From positions 992,001 to 1,056,000 of the forward strand of contig NZ_WAEL01000001.1 in assembly GCF_011742925.1 (NCBI RefSeq): 64,000 bases of DNA, read 5' to 3'. Source of the DNA: Fibrivirga algicola (GTDB taxonomy: Bacteria > Bacteroidota > Bacteroidia > Cytophagales > Spirosomataceae). Position numbers and translations under genes: made by a program. A model generated the notes under the pieces. That model had not been told where the DNA came from and did no database searches. It worked only from the letters and a program-made list of their open reading frames with translations. This document shows positions 33,643 to 42,282 of this stretch, piece by piece (the stretch's first letter is position 1; the number at the start of each line of letters is the position of its first letter).

Positions 33643-34317
33643 TTAAACAGGATTTCGGGTCATAAACAACTGTACCCCTTCGTGCATATTCTTTATAGTA
33701 GGCAAGTTGTATTGATCATAGTGACCATGTGCTGCATCGTTTCGAATGCCAAGCCAAGCTGTCACCTGTTTCTTGTCACTCAAATTATAGACTTCTTTTG
33801 ATCCTAGCTCATTGTTGAGCGTGTCAGCTTTTTTTGGGTTTGACTTCCCATTTGGGTAAGCCTGCTCTAATTCGATGCCATTTTTTAGGCACAACTGGCG
33901 AAGGTGCTCTTCAAGGACACTCCCAATAATTACTGCAGCAGGATCTTTGTAATTTTCTACTAGTAAATGCGAAGCCATTTCCATAAAATCAGAAAAAAGT
34001 TCAGCAGAGACCAGCCCCTTCATAGTGTCGATATAACCCCTCTGAAGTTCAGTGAGAATGGCTCTCAATATTCCTAATCCGGTACTCAAGTCTCTCTCTC
34101 GATTTTCTTTACAGCCCTCTGTAAAAGCTATATAATACTGATCGTTTACGCCATAAATTGATTTTATCGCAGACAACCCTGACACTTTAAATCTCGCGAA
34201 GTCGGCGTAATTATATCGACCCTCGTCTCCATCAATTGAATTAAATGGTAGAGCATCCCAAGGTGCTGAAACAATAATATCGTGTACTCGTTGAACGAAG
34301 GCTTCTATTTTGGCCAT
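33643..34317 (-). CDS. HEPN-like domain protein (possible abortive-infection factor)
   Basis: The protein has 224 residues, nearly all helical. Near the C-terminus IRNDAAHGHY gives Arg192-Asn193 and His197, the Rx4-6H signature of HEPN RNase domains. HEPN proteins in prophages often act as toxins or anti-phage effectors. The gene has its own strand and AT-rich composition, isolated between the early and late operons. No antitoxin partner is evident, though the convergent TM gene is a neighbour. The function remains inference. Confidence 0.55.
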   Translation of the reverse strand: MAKIEAFVQRVHDIIVSAPWDALPFNSIDGDEGRYNYADFARFKVSGLSAIKSIYGVNDQYYIAFTEGCKENRERDLSTGLGILRAILTELQRGYIDTMKGLVSAELFSDFMEMASHLLVENYKDPAAVIIGSVLEEHLRQLCLKNGIELEQAYPNGKSNPKKADTLNNELGSKEVYNLSDKKQVTAWLGIRNDAAHGHYDQYNLPTIKNMHEGVQLFMTRNPV

Positions 34318-34387
34318 ACAGATAGGTGTTAAAGGTTGTTCGGTAAATCTACGTGTGCGCTGAGAAATATCAGTCTACCTTATAATA

Positions 34388-34419
34388 CAAAAGCCGGATT
34401 CATCACGACCCGGCTTTTG
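34388..34419 (-). terminator. Terminator of the late operon
   Basis: CAAAAGCCGG (34388-34397) pairs with CCGGCTTTTG (34410-34419) around a 12-nt loop. It lies 48 nt past the homing endonuclease stop and separates the late operon from the HEPN-type gene. Confidence 0.75.
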
Positions 34420-34466
34420 CTGTTCAAACCCTTAACCTTTTACTAATTATCAATAGGCGCGACCGA

Positions 34467-35387
34467 TTACTTGGCATGTTTCCATAGGAAGCCCCCTGCA
34501 TGTCTGCTACTCCCTTTAATGTTTTTGTTAATTGAGGCTCGTGCAATTCCGGTATTCACCGATGCTTCCTTTATGCTATCCCATTGGCGAACGAACTCGC
34601 CTGTTATGGTATATTGATCAATGATGACTTTTGTTGTACAAGTTGCCCTGCTTTTTGCAATCTGTTCAGGCGTCGGCTTTACTCCTTTATTGGCGGGAGA
34701 CTTACCCATTCTAGCTAAACTCATCTTTAGCTTCGCCGACTCCGAAGCCTTGCTGCCGAGCAATCGCTGCTTCGTTTTTTCGCCAACCGATTTACGCCGT
34801 TCGGGAGTCTGAATGTAAATCCCTCGCGAATCGTACTGGGTTTCAATTATCATAGGAGGCTTCTCTTGATTAAATTTTAACCACAAAAAGCCCCCAGTAG
34901 AAAGCCCCTTACCCTGAACTCTGCAAATATTGCTATGACTCCCTCCGAAAGATTTGGCCGCTTCTTGGTATGAGGCAAAGGTCTGTATGTAGTTGCCTTG
35001 TAAGTCATATTGTGCAACCTGCTTTTGTAGTGCCTTGTTAGGCCTCCCCGCCAACACCCTTGATATTTGCGCCTTCGTTGCGACTGACAAGCGATCACTA
35101 CCAAGCCCCCCATTATCACCATTGTAAAGCTGATAGCCCCACGCCTTTATTTGGGCTATCCAGTAACATTCCCAAAACTGCCACTCATCGACTGGTACAA
35201 TATCGAGCACCTCCATAATTGGAGTTTCGCCCTTTTGAATAAGCGACCGTACCCAATTGCACTTACGTGTGCCTTCAAATTTTCGCAAGTGCAGGTTACG
35301 CCTGTGCGTTAAATTATTAGCCTTCCCTACGTAGCGAATCTGTCCGTTTAGGGGATCTGTAAGGGTATAAATAAAGGTCGTTTCCAT
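34467..35387 (-). CDS. GIY-YIG homing endonuclease with NUMOD domains
   Basis: The ATG at 35387 follows GGAGGT, one of the few strong ribosome-binding sites here, and gives 306 residues. The GIY-YIG nuclease domain (about 1-90) reads FIYTLTDPLNGQIRYVGKA with a basic helix after it. NUMOD1-like repeats occur at about 110-160 (VAQYDLQGNYIQTFASYQEA) and at the C-terminus, with NUMOD3-like SxxAKxKMSxA segments between. It is a free-standing selfish endonuclease placed directly after the endolysin gene. Confidence 0.88.
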   Translation of the reverse strand: METTFIYTLTDPLNGQIRYVGKANNLTHRRNLHLRKFEGTRKCNWVRSLIQKGETPIMEVLDIVPVDEWQFWECYWIAQIKAWGYQLYNGDNGGLGSDRLSVATKAQISRVLAGRPNKALQKQVAQYDLQGNYIQTFASYQEAAKSFGGSHSNICRVQGKGLSTGGFLWLKFNQEKPPMIIETQYDSRGIYIQTPERRKSVGEKTKQRLLGSKASESAKLKMSLARMGKSPANKGVKPTPEQIAKSRATCTTKVIIDQYTITGEFVRQWDSIKEASVNTGIARASINKNIKGSSRHAGGFLWKHAK

Positions 35388-35425
35388 ACCTCCAATATAA
35401 CCAATGATACAGAATAAAGCTATTA

Positions 35426-35872
35426 TTAAGTTGCCGTAAACAGGGCTTTTCTGTTTTCTACTAAGCTCACAAAAGAAACATGCACCCATCCCGGATTGCC
35501 GTTTGCATCCGGATATTCCAAGCCAAGTTGATCGAATGACATATTGGCTTTGATGTAGGCATGCAGCGCCTTGTTGCCAATAACCTTAATGCCATCGCAG
35601 TCAATATCTATCGCAGCGCCTACCATATGCTGCGAGGTCTTGGAGCCGCCAACAGCCTTGTTTAGTTCAGCACAACGGAAAAACGAACTAACAGGCAGTT
35701 TGCCGAATCGCTTGCACAAGGGCGCATATATGTTGTCATACACGGCCTTCATTCTTGCGTATTGAGCAGCAGTGGGCACGTTGGCAATGCCTTTGCGTCG
35801 GGCTGTATCTGACCGGATTGCCTCGGCGTAGGTCAACCAGGGGCCGAAATCAGGGAATGATTGTTTGCTCAT
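35426..35872 (-). CDS. M15-type peptidase, endolysin
   Basis: The protein has 148 residues with no signal peptide. Zinc ligands fit peptidase M15_3: His82 and Asp89 in SQHMVGAAIDID and His131 in WVHVS. It should cut peptidoglycan cross-bridges or stems for host lysis. It is coupled by ATGA to the spanin-like gene and follows two holin-like genes, making a lysis cassette. Confidence 0.88.
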   Translation of the reverse strand: MSKQSFPDFGPWLTYAEAIRSDTARRKGIANVPTAAQYARMKAVYDNIYAPLCKRFGKLPVSSFFRCAELNKAVGGSKTSQHMVGAAIDIDCDGIKVIGNKALHAYIKANMSFDQLGLEYPDANGNPGWVHVSFVSLVENRKALFTAT

Positions 35873-36339
35873 CGCGGTATGAATTGAATGGTGCGCAGGA
35901 TAATGTCAGCCCAGCCAACCCATGCCGCCGTTTTGGCTACTTTGCGTAGCCCCTTTCCAACGATGGTACGGCCCTCGATTTTGTAGAGTCGTGCCTGCAA
36001 ACTATCGGCCCGGTTGCGCTGCTGCACCTCGCCGTTAGCCAGTAGTACGTTGGCCTGCATCGTTACCGTCAGGTCGTTATCGAGCCGGGCCGAAACGGTA
36101 GTCAGGCTATCGATTTCGTGCTTCTTTTCGGCAATCACGGTTTTGCTCTCCTTTCGGGTTTCTTCGAGTGTCCACCGGCAGAAGTTGAGGTCTTTCTGAA
36201 GCTGAATGACCTGATTGATGGGGTCAGGTACGTAGGGTGGAATCTGCGCTTTAGCGGAAAAGGCCAGCAGCAAGGTGCCCACTACAAACAGGCCCAGCAG
36301 AAACCGGGCGAAGGCGAAAGGATTGAGGCGAAGTCTCAT
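35869..36339 (-). CDS. Spanin-like membrane coiled-coil protein
   Basis: The protein has 156 residues: a hydrophobic N-terminal span (about 10-31, ending SAKA), then a coiled coil (about 42-125) and a short hydrophobic C-terminus. The layout fits an inner-membrane spanin (Rz-like), and it lies in the lysis cassette. Sequence alone does not prove it; a tail chaperone or unrelated anchor is possible. Confidence 0.5.
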   Translation of the reverse strand: MRLRLNPFAFARFLLGLFVVGTLLLAFSAKAQIPPYVPDPINQVIQLQKDLNFCRWTLEETRKESKTVIAEKKHEIDSLTTVSARLDNDLTVTMQANVLLANGEVQQRNRADSLQARLYKIEGRTIVGKGLRKVAKTAAWVGWADIILRTIQFIPR

Positions 36340-36834
36340 TTACGGATTGAGTCTATTGAGCGAATCAAGTCTTGATTCCGCCCGGGTTGGTTGCGATTTC
36401 TGTGCGGGTGGCGCTGGTTTCGGGGGAAACATAAAGTGCAGGCCGATGAGCAGGGCTGCACAGCCGAGCAGCACCCAGGGCAGCGTCTTTTTGATTTCTC
36501 CCTGCGCCCGTTCGCCGACGGTGCCTGACAGGCTTTTCCAGTAGAAGACCAGCGCACTAACGCCGTGAATGACTAGCGCCAGCAGAAACAGAATCCACAG
36601 GTTTTTATAGTCATTTGGCAGGGCGTAGGACGTACCCAGTATTAGGACAGTGACCATGAGTAACAGAAACTCAGTAGTCCGATAGGCGCGTGAGCGGCCC
36701 CTGACGAAATGATGCAACAGGGCAAGCGTAACGGCAAAAATGACCAGCAGGACGCGCACGGCCTGTAGCTCAATGCCTGCGGATAGCGTGGCAGCCAATA
36801 AAAAGGCACCCGCTGCATACACGAGGTAATTCAT
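36340..36834 (-). CDS. Polytopic membrane protein of the lysis cassette
   Basis: The protein has 164 residues with about five TM helices and a Pro/Ala-rich charged tail. It abuts the spanin-like gene and overlaps the upstream holin-like gene by 4 nt. It may be a second holin or antiholin; no family is recognised. Confidence 0.5.
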   Translation of the reverse strand: MNYLVYAAGAFLLAATLSAGIELQAVRVLLVIFAVTLALLHHFVRGRSRAYRTTEFLLLMVTVLILGTSYALPNDYKNLWILFLLALVIHGVSALVFYWKSLSGTVGERAQGEIKKTLPWVLLGCAALLIGLHFMFPPKPAPPAQKSQPTRAESRLDSLNRLNP

Positions 36835-37256
36835 GATTCGTTGTCGGTTGGTTTCGTAGTCTTTGTTCCAATTCGTTTCAGGATTACGTTGAGTTGTTCA
36901 ATCAGTATGTCTCTAAATTGGCTCCAGATCCAGAACCCGACCGTGAGCCTGTTCGCCCGGGCATATCGTAGTAGATCGAGGAAGGTGTCAGCCAGCAAGT
37001 GGCCAATCAAACCGCCCACCGCATAGAGTAAGGCTGACCAGATGTCGAGCGTTTGCCATTTGATGACCGACGAAGCGATCAGGAAGCCAAACACCCACCC
37101 CCCGACAATGGCCCGGCATTTGCGCCACAGGCCTACCTCGTCGTTACCCAGCGCATACGCTGCGCCCAGTAGGGATAGAAATCCGTAGAGGTAGATCACC
37201 TCTAACTTTAGAATGGTGGCCCACAGTTGCCCGAGGGCTGACAGAGTCGGAGGCAT
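36831..37256 (-). CDS. Holin-like protein
   Basis: The protein has 141 residues with three to four TM helices (about 20-40, 48-65, 72-90) and a charged helical tail. Its size, membrane pattern and place before the endolysin fit a holin. The family cannot be named with certainty. Confidence 0.55.
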   Translation of the reverse strand: MPPTLSALGQLWATILKLEVIYLYGFLSLLGAAYALGNDEVGLWRKCRAIVGGWVFGFLIASSVIKWQTLDIWSALLYAVGGLIGHLLADTFLDLLRYARANRLTVGFWIWSQFRDILIEQLNVILKRIGTKTTKPTDNES

Positions 37257-37318
37257 GAAGTGAAGATCTCATATGGTTAGATATCCGGCATTGGGAGGCT
37301 GACCAACACCGGTACGCG

Positions 37319-38923
37319 TTACTTTTTAATGACGATCCGAACCCGCTTGCTGCCGTTTTCGGTGGCTGCGTTGAACTCAGGAAAGGCCTGTTTCTGGCCA
37401 TTCATCCACGTATCGTTGACCAGTCGTGCCCAATCCACTGTATACGTTGCCTGGTAGCTATTACTGACGGGCAGACTCAGCGATGCCACGATCGCAGGCG
37501 TCAGGATATTGGTGATCCGTGGCTTTGCCTCAGCGGCCCCTTTGCCGGGTGGGTATATCTGATGGATACAGGCCATTGAACCGCCGGCCCGGTAGAACTC
37601 TTCGATCTGGTAGATTTGCTCGCTCAGGTCGTGCCAGTTGCCGTCAACCTCTGTAGCCGCAAACCGGCGCGGGCTGTAGTCCCGTAGTGACAGCGCGACC
37701 GACCGCCGCAGGTCGTAGTTGGGCTGATCGTTTTGTTTGATGCCATCCGCATCGATGAGTGGCGCAATGGTCATAGTGCCCCGGGCAATTGACAGCGGAT
37801 CAAACAGGCTGCCGTACTCGGTCGCCGTGTAGAGCTTGCCTGATACGGCCTTGACTGTTTTATCAAACCGGTTAGCCAGATTAGCGATTGACTGCTCTCT
37901 GTGGCTATACAAATCTTTTTGCGCGTTGCTGAAGAAGGAGATCAAATGCCCCTCACCCGATACGGCTGGAAACTGCACCTGGTCGAAATTGGCGTAGCTG
38001 GCTCCCCATGACTTGTTGAGCGAACCGACAGAGTTGTATTTGGCCCGTAACCGCTCCCGGAACACGGCTAGCGAAGCATCCGAGAAATCGTACGTTGTCT
38101 GGTAGCCTGCCCCGTTGATCTGGTTGTCCATCGGGAAGCAGCCTTCCTGCCTAACATTGGTTACCAGCGAGAAGCCCAGCACGACGTTCGCGTACGGGCT
38201 GGCCTGCACGTGGCGAACCGCTGCGGTCACGAAGCCGTCAACTTTGGACAGAAAGCCTTCAGAATCGAATGACCCCATGTAGGCGCCGGCATCGTTGCAG
38301 ACCCGCCCTTGCAGGTCGCGAATCATTTCGCTCTCGTCGATGAAGGCTTTGCCCGATCGCTGCTTGTTGCTATTGTCCGAGCGTGCCATCGCGATTCTAA
38401 ACCACACCTTTAGCCCGTTGGCGGCTGCCTTGGCCAGCAGATCATCGTAGAGCCGAAAGTCGTACTGTCCATCGGCCAGCGTTGCCGGTTCGGCCCGGTT
38501 CCAGTCCAGCGAGGCATGCACGTAGTTGGCCCCCTTTTGCGCCGAGTAGGTTAATAGCTCCTGATCGTCAGCTGTCATGCTGCCGTCGGCCTGCTGGTTG
38601 AACAGCATCAGACCCAAACCCAGCCAGCGCCGGGTTGGTACCTTGTGATCAGTAAAGCCCGTAGTTACCGGCTGAACGTTTAGCTCCGGCACGATAACGA
38701 CCGGTTTGGTTACGGGTTTAGTAGCCTCGACGCTGACGGCATCGACGGGCGCAACGACGGCTGCAGCTGCGTTTTCAACGCGTACAGTAATGGTCTGCGT
38801 GGGTGCGGTAATGGTAATAACCGTGGCATTGCCGTCGGCTTTGCTGCTGACAGTTTGCTGGGCAAAACTGATGCTGCTGATCAGCAGCAGGGCCAGTAAT
38901 CGGACGTGGCGAAATGGGTTCAT
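37319..38923 (-). CDS. Secreted glycoside hydrolase-like (GH-A clan, GH42/GH5-like) protein
   Basis: The protein has 534 residues with a signal peptide (1-21, ending SFAQ), a linker domain (22-90) and a TIM-barrel-like part (about 95-490). HASLDWNRAEP, VWFRIAMARSD and LNKSWGASYANFDQVQFP are typical GH-A phrases. Where GH42 enzymes have the Asn-Glu acid/base pair, this protein shows LVTNVRQEG, so the usual Glu may be displaced; TATEYGS or ATEVDG could hold the nucleophile. It lies between capsid and lysis genes, so it may be a virion or lysis-time depolymerase, or a degenerate binding barrel. Confidence 0.6.
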   Translation of the reverse strand: MNPFRHVRLLALLLISSISFAQQTVSSKADGNATVITITAPTQTITVRVENAAAAVVAPVDAVSVEATKPVTKPVVIVPELNVQPVTTGFTDHKVPTRRWLGLGLMLFNQQADGSMTADDQELLTYSAQKGANYVHASLDWNRAEPATLADGQYDFRLYDDLLAKAAANGLKVWFRIAMARSDNSNKQRSGKAFIDESEMIRDLQGRVCNDAGAYMGSFDSEGFLSKVDGFVTAAVRHVQASPYANVVLGFSLVTNVRQEGCFPMDNQINGAGYQTTYDFSDASLAVFRERLRAKYNSVGSLNKSWGASYANFDQVQFPAVSGEGHLISFFSNAQKDLYSHREQSIANLANRFDKTVKAVSGKLYTATEYGSLFDPLSIARGTMTIAPLIDADGIKQNDQPNYDLRRSVALSLRDYSPRRFAATEVDGNWHDLSEQIYQIEEFYRAGGSMACIHQIYPPGKGAAEAKPRITNILTPAIVASLSLPVSNSYQATYTVDWARLVNDTWMNGQKQAFPEFNAATENGSKRVRIVIKK

Positions 38924-38939
38924 GTAGATGTAAGGAGAA

Positions 38940-38985
38940 AAAAAGAGCCAGCCACCGACGGTTGCGCCTGCGGCTGGCTCTTTTT
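38940..38985 (-). terminator. Terminator after the capsid gene
   Basis: AAAAAGAGCCAGCC (38940-38953) pairs exactly with GGCTGGCTCTTTTT (38972-38985) around an 18-nt loop, followed on the minus strand by a T-run. It lies 24 nt past the capsid stop, so the genes beyond it are reached by read-through or another promoter. Confidence 0.85.
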
Positions 38986-39008
38986 AGGTGAATCAGTCAG
39001 TTTGATGC

Positions 39009-40184
39009 CTACGCCGCCGTTACCAGCTTCGCCCGGAAAATGCCGGTGTGCGTTTCCCAGCCGCCATAGTTCTTGATGAGGCCCGCAGGACGGGCAAACA
39101 CGCCGAACTTGATCGATGGAATGATGTTCACAATTGGGTATGCCGCCGTGCTCAGAAGCTGCTCAACGCGCAAATCCATTTCCAGACCGAACGTAGGCGC
39201 CATGCTCTGCGCGATGTTCACGTCACAGTTGCCGAAGTACGTGTTGTTGTGTTCTTCCATTGGAATGACGCCGCCCTCGTTAAGCGGAGCGTGTTCCAGC
39301 CACGACTCAAAGCAGAATGCACCCGCTTCGATCACGCAGACCTGATCGGTACCAAACAACACGTCGACGCGAGGCTCGTAGTAGAATTCTACGTCGAGGT
39401 CTTCCATCATTTTCTCGTAATCGTAGCCGAGCGAGGCAGCCGAAGCAATACCCTTACGATTGAACCACGTTTGCGGCTTCAAGCCACCTACTACGATCAG
39501 ACGGCCGGCGATGTTGTGAATCACCCGCAGGTTTTTCAGCCAGTCGTAAAAGTCGGTATGCAACGAACCGTCAGCCTTGAAACCGTTCACGTTAGGTACT
39601 GCCAGGTTGGCGGGCGACGCCGCCCCAATCATGAGATTACCACCGGCAGCGGCCAGCAGTGCCGTACCGACAGCCGTATTGACTGACTGAAGCAGCGGGT
39701 CAATCTTGCGGCAGATTTCATCACCCATATTGCTGAGCAGTGAGAAGCCTTTCACTTTGGGCGTAAACTCAGACGGGTTCGTCAGGTACGTCTCAGCCGC
39801 CTTTTCCAGTCCCAGCATATCCATCACACCGTACTTGTGCTTTTGCTCCCGGTGCAGGGCATAGTTCACAAGCAGCGAGGTAGCTGCCGTGGGCGTGGTG
39901 CCACTCGATCCAGCAACGGCGCGGGTCGTGTCAACGGTCATGTCGACCATTGGCCGGTAGCTCAGGCGAACCTGCGCCGTTGGCGTAGACCCTGTCTGAT
40001 CGACCGACAACCGACCGTCATTGTTGGCATTACGGGGATTCATGTCCGTAATCAATTCGGCATTTTGGGGGCTACGCGCTGCCTGCAAAAAACCATTGGT
40101 CGAGAACCGACGACCGTTATTAATCGTGCGGGCGATAGCCGTTTCAGCAATGCGCGCCAAATTCAAGTTAATTCCGTTTGCCAC
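39009..40184 (-). CDS. Major capsid protein
   Basis: The protein has 391 residues with no signal or TM and a composition typical of HK97-type shells: an N-terminal helical arm, then mixed alpha/beta with conserved-looking FDYEKMMEDLDVEFYYEPR-type segments. It directly follows a scaffold-like gene and ends at a strong terminator, as expected for the most abundant virion protein. The assignment rests on size, position and character rather than a named motif. Confidence 0.75.
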   Translation of the reverse strand: MANGINLNLARIAETAIARTINNGRRFSTNGFLQAARSPQNAELITDMNPRNANNDGRLSVDQTGSTPTAQVRLSYRPMVDMTVDTTRAVAGSSGTTPTAATSLLVNYALHREQKHKYGVMDMLGLEKAAETYLTNPSEFTPKVKGFSLLSNMGDEICRKIDPLLQSVNTAVGTALLAAAGGNLMIGAASPANLAVPNVNGFKADGSLHTDFYDWLKNLRVIHNIAGRLIVVGGLKPQTWFNRKGIASAASLGYDYEKMMEDLDVEFYYEPRVDVLFGTDQVCVIEAGAFCFESWLEHAPLNEGGVIPMEEHNNTYFGNCDVNIAQSMAPTFGLEMDLRVEQLLSTAAYPIVNIIPSIKFGVFARPAGLIKNYGGWETHTGIFRAKLVTAA

Positions 40185-40220
40185 GTGTGTTGCGTGTTTA
40201 AGGCATTGCTGCCGGTTGTG

Positions 40221-41054
40221 TTATTGATTCTCAGCCCGCCGTTCAGCCCGCTCCCGGGCGTTCTTTTGGGCTGGTGTTTCTTCGCCCTGCTCAGCCTTTT
40301 TGCCCGGTATCTCGACTATGGTAGTCGGTGCCGCATTGGAGACTTTCAGGTAGTTTTTTTCTTTGAGCGACTGCTCCAGTAAGTCGGCGACCGATGCTGG
40401 TTTGTTGGCGACAAACAACTCAGCCGTTGTATCATCCTTGCGCATGATCTTGCCTGTTGTTACGTCGAGAACACCGCCCACTGAATCGATCTTACGCTCA
40501 AAAGCTTTGATCGCCAGCAGGCCATCTTCTTCTTTCACGGTATCGATCACGTCGGCGCGTCCGGTAATGGTTGCCGTTAATTTGTCGTAAAAGCGGTCGC
40601 GGGCAAACTGGCCTTTCAGCGTCGTTTCCTTCGTTTCCGATTCCTGCTTAATGCGAAGAATTTCCGCATTCAGATCACTGATGGTTTTGGCCGCTTCGCC
40701 TGGTGTAGCACCCTGCGTCTTAAGCCCTTTTACTTTTTCAATCAGCTTGACCAGTTTCTTGGTCGTCATCTTGTCACCCTTCAGGGATTCGATTTCGTCC
40801 GGTTCCAGAAAGTCAGCCAGTACGGGATTCAGTAGCGAATCGATGCCGTTTAAGGCCCGAGCCGTTAGCGTTCCCTTAATTGTTGGCCGGTTCTCGGCTT
40901 CCGATTCGGTAATCAGATTGTTGTCGATGGCGTTGGCCACATCATCGTCAATGTCGATGTCAGCGACTTTTGCCAGTTCGGCAGTGAGTTTTGCGGCATC
41001 GATGGCATTGCCAACTTTACCCGCCTGTTTTTCAAGAAAGTCCTTGAGTTTCAT
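40221..41054 (-). CDS. Scaffold-like capsid assembly protein
   Basis: The protein has 277 residues, highly charged and helical with a central coiled coil (about 120-165) and a Lys/Arg/Glu-rich tail. Phage scaffolds have this make-up and sit just upstream of the capsid gene, as here. It has no protease signature. Confidence 0.65.
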   Translation of the reverse strand: MKLKDFLEKQAGKVGNAIDAAKLTAELAKVADIDIDDDVANAIDNNLITESEAENRPTIKGTLTARALNGIDSLLNPVLADFLEPDEIESLKGDKMTTKKLVKLIEKVKGLKTQGATPGEAAKTISDLNAEILRIKQESETKETTLKGQFARDRFYDKLTATITGRADVIDTVKEEDGLLAIKAFERKIDSVGGVLDVTTGKIMRKDDTTAELFVANKPASVADLLEQSLKEKNYLKVSNAAPTTIVEIPGKKAEQGEETPAQKNARERAERRAENQ

Positions 41055-41129
41055 TGTGTGTTTGCAGGCAATGCCTGCCAGTTATTCGTATGTAGTGGTA
41101 ATGTGGTACTGTGGTGGTCGTCGGAAAGA

Positions 41130-41453
41130 CTAGGCCGCTGGCTCTTCTTCCTCTTTGATGTTGTCAGCTACAATCGCGTCACCGAGGCCAGGCACCTGAA
41201 TTGCGTTACCGAGGTCATCCTTCTCTTTGCTGTATTTCACCGTGCCTAATAGCGACACTGTGCGGCTGAGAAGTGGGCTATAGCCTTCTCCGTCAAGTTC
41301 CTTGGCGAGTTCGTCGTAAGCCGCCTTCGTCATGAAAGCTTTGCGGGCCTTTTCGTTGGTGACCACCTTGCCGTTTTGGGTGCTCGAAATCGCGCCCAAC
41401 TCTACCGTTACCTCGTCAGAGGGTTTCATTTCACTCAGCTTCTTGTTAGCCAT
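41130..41453 (-). CDS. Small head-region protein of unknown function
   Basis: The protein has 107 residues, soluble with an acidic C-terminus. It overlaps the MuF-like gene by 8 nt and precedes the scaffold-like gene. It could be a head decoration or completion protein; no motif supports a choice. Confidence 0.5.
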   Translation of the reverse strand: MANKKLSEMKPSDEVTVELGAISSTQNGKVVTNEKARKAFMTKAAYDELAKELDGEGYSPLLSRTVSLLGTVKYSKEKDDLGNAIQVPGLGDAIVADNIKEEEEPAA

Positions 41454-42282
41454 TGGTTTGTACTTGTTTAGTTAATAGAAAGTCGTATACCCGTTTGGTG
41501 ACGGGCAACAGTCGGTGTCTGCACCGATAGCCGCCTGCGTACCAGAAAATGGTTTCTTTCGTTGTGCCGATCATCTTGCCCGACCAGGTCAAGTCAGCCC
41601 ATGCTTCGACTTCGGTTTTTAGGTACGTTCGCCCTAACCGCTGCCGGCAGAAGTCGCGTGTCGTGGCGATCTGCGTACCCATGTAGTACCAGTGAGTGAG
41701 CTTCAGGCCAGTCGCTGCCGTATCCGTCCAGGCCCGTACGTAGGTCAGTACGACCTCTTCGATCGTATTGGTCACCTGACGAAACGCCGTACTTTCTCTG
41801 CCCAGAATGTCGGTACCGATACCGCGTAGGCCCGTTACGTCCAACCGGGCCAGTACGGCATTACCTAGCTGCGTTGTCAGCGACTCCCGGACGTGCAAGC
41901 CAATCTGCGCCCCAACGACGCCTGTAGCCTGTAGCTCTAGTTGCCGTTCGAGCCGCGTCAGGTTGGCTCCGGCCACATAGGGTTTGCCGATCAGCAGTGA
42001 GAAATACTTCACCAGCTTCTGGGTTGCCCCGGCCAGCGTATCAGTCACCCAGCGCGCAATGCCCTCGATGCCAAAGTCGCCCAGCCCACTTAGCCAGTTC
42101 ATCAGACTGCGTAGCTTGCCCGATGGTGTAATGTCAGCGGCCAGACTATCGAGCCAGCCCAGCAGATCGGCACCCAGCAAATCCAGCCAGTTCCGCGTAC
42201 GGTCAAATAGGTCAGCCAGCGTCACGGTGATCCACGTGTCCAGTTCGTCCATTTCGGCCAGCAGTTTGTCTACCTCGTTCAT
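41446..42282 (-). CDS. MuF-like head morphogenesis protein
   Basis: The protein has 278 residues. The C-terminal part has DFCRQRLGRTY and GGYRCRHRLLPV, the Cys/His pattern of Mu gpF/SPP1 gp7-type minor head proteins, and it follows the portal gene with an ATGA overlap. Such proteins sit inside the head near the portal. Confidence 0.75.
   Translation of the reverse strand: MNEVDKLLAEMDELDTWITVTLADLFDRTRNWLDLLGADLLGWLDSLAADITPSGKLRSLMNWLSGLGDFGIEGIARWVTDTLAGATQKLVKYFSLLIGKPYVAGANLTRLERQLELQATGVVGAQIGLHVRESLTTQLGNAVLARLDVTGLRGIGTDILGRESTAFRQVTNTIEEVVLTYVRAWTDTAATGLKLTHWYYMGTQIATTRDFCRQRLGRTYLKTEVEAWADLTWSGKMIGTTKETIFWYAGGYRCRHRLLPVTKRVYDFLLTKQVQTNG

Noticed and set aside
33530-33646. 39-residue TM peptide with a TTG start (MAFVPKWVDR)
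   Set aside because: It needs a TTG start right after a stop and overlaps the HEPN-type gene end; hydrophobicity alone is not enough.
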